Part shown: positions 6,061 to 6,274 of the stretch, one piece after another | Layout: the number at the start of each line of letters is the position of its first letter | Position numbering within the stretch: position 1 is the first letter of the stretch | Position numbers and translations under genes: made by a program | Assembly (NCBI GenBank): GCA_030643345.1 | Contig: DAOWMA010000130.1 | Span: 1-6,274, forward strand | Direction: 5' to 3' | DNA from: Spirochaetaceae bacterium | GTDB taxonomy: Bacteria > Spirochaetota > Spirochaetia > B11-G9 | DNA: 6,274 nt | Notes under the pieces: generated by a model | What the model was told of the DNA's origin: nothing | The model's database searches: none | What the model saw: only the letters and a program-made list of their open reading frames with translations

Positions 6061-6274
6061 GCAAAGAGAAGAATATACAGTTATTTCAGAACCATAAAGT
6101 AAGAACCCATTGGGATGAGGAACAGGAGAAGTGGTATTTTTCTGTTATTGATGTAGTGGGGATATTATCTGGAAGTATTGATCCTCAAGCATATTGGAGA
6201 AAACTCAAACAACGACTAAAAAAAGAAGGAAATGAAAGCGTGACAAATTGTCACGCTTTGAAAATGCCAGCTCA
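6057..6274 (+). CDS. Bro-N / phage antirepressor-like protein, 5' part
   Basis: The first 72 codons of a gene that continues past the right edge. The protein begins MSKEKNIQLFQNHKVRTHWDEEQEKWYFSVIDVVGIL. The W-Y-F-S-V-I-D-V-V-G-I-L core (26-37), followed by a basic helix-like YWRKLKQRLKKEG (46-58) and SVTNCHALKM (61-70), resembles the N-terminal Bro-N domain of baculovirus BRO and prophage antirepressor proteins, in the variant that often accompanies bacterial restriction-modification loci. Bro-N domains are thought to bind DNA; the role beside Type I enzymes is not established. The ATG overlaps the hsdM stop (ATGA), with a GAGGGG site (6046-6051) five bases upstream, so the two are almost certainly co-transcribed and translationally coupled. 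A 12-bp perfect inverted repeat lies in the coding sequence at 6235-6259. The C-terminal part cannot be judged. Confidence 0.82.
   Translation, partial: MSKEKNIQLFQNHKVRTHWDEEQEKWYFSVIDVVGILSGSIDPQAYWRKLKQRLKKEGNESVTNCHALKMPA
6235..6259 (+). repeat. Perfect 12-bp inverted repeat inside the Bro-N-like gene
   Basis: AAAGCGTGACAA (6235-6246) and TTGTCACGCTTT (6248-6259) are exact reverse complements around a single central A (6247). The repeat lies within the codons for E-S-V-T-N-C-H-A-L. It has the size and symmetry of a dimeric-protein operator. As RNA it could fold only after losing the innermost pairs to form a loop. No T run follows, so a terminator is unlikely. Confidence 0.8.

Noticed and set aside
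6235..6259. Intrinsic terminator inside the Bro-N-like gene
   Set aside because: The palindrome is not followed by a T run (GAAAATG follows), it has almost no loop, and it lies in open coding sequence.

Overview
The window carries a near-complete ABC uptake operon of the BMP / nucleoside type, followed by a 245-base intergenic region and the start of a Type I restriction-modification operon. All genes are on the + strand. Both window edges cut a gene: the substrate-binding protein lacks its N-terminus, and the last gene is cut after 72 codons.

Layout: 1-729, 3' part of a BMP-family (PF02608-type) substrate-binding protein. 750-775, a strong intrinsic terminator/attenuator. 793-2337, a duplicated-domain ATPase. 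2337-3413 and 3410-4363, two membrane permeases, each overlapping the gene before it (TGATG and ATGA). 4364-4608, intergenic DNA with a GC-rich, highly folded block (about 4367-4474), then an AT-rich stretch with a nested inverted repeat and a possible promoter. 4609-6060, hsdM, the Type I DNA adenine methyltransferase subunit. 6057-6274, the start of a Bro-N / phage-antirepressor-like gene joined to hsdM by an ATGA overlap. No hsdS or hsdR is present; if the locus is complete they should lie to the right.

The ABC genes form one transport machine. The binding protein captures the ligand (most likely a purine nucleoside or base; the exact substrate cannot be read from sequence), the two permeases form the channel, and the ATPase powers it. 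The terminator after the binding-protein gene suggests that this protein is made in excess over the membrane parts, as is common for such systems. The Type I methylase would modify host DNA together with an HsdS specificity subunit. The Bro-N-like gene is an accessory of unknown role.

Organism: a bacterium with moderately AT-rich DNA. BMP transporters of this type are frequent in Spirochaetota and also occur in Firmicutes and Proteobacteria. My impression from protein style is a spirochaete (Treponema/Spirochaeta-like), but this is a weak inference.

The most interesting signals are (i) a 12-bp perfect inverted repeat inside the Bro-N-like coding sequence, (ii) the GC-rich folded intergenic block, which looks like a mobile or dispersed hairpin element with imperfect terminal repeats, and (iii) the translational coupling of an antirepressor-like gene to a Type I methylase. 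None proves a new system.
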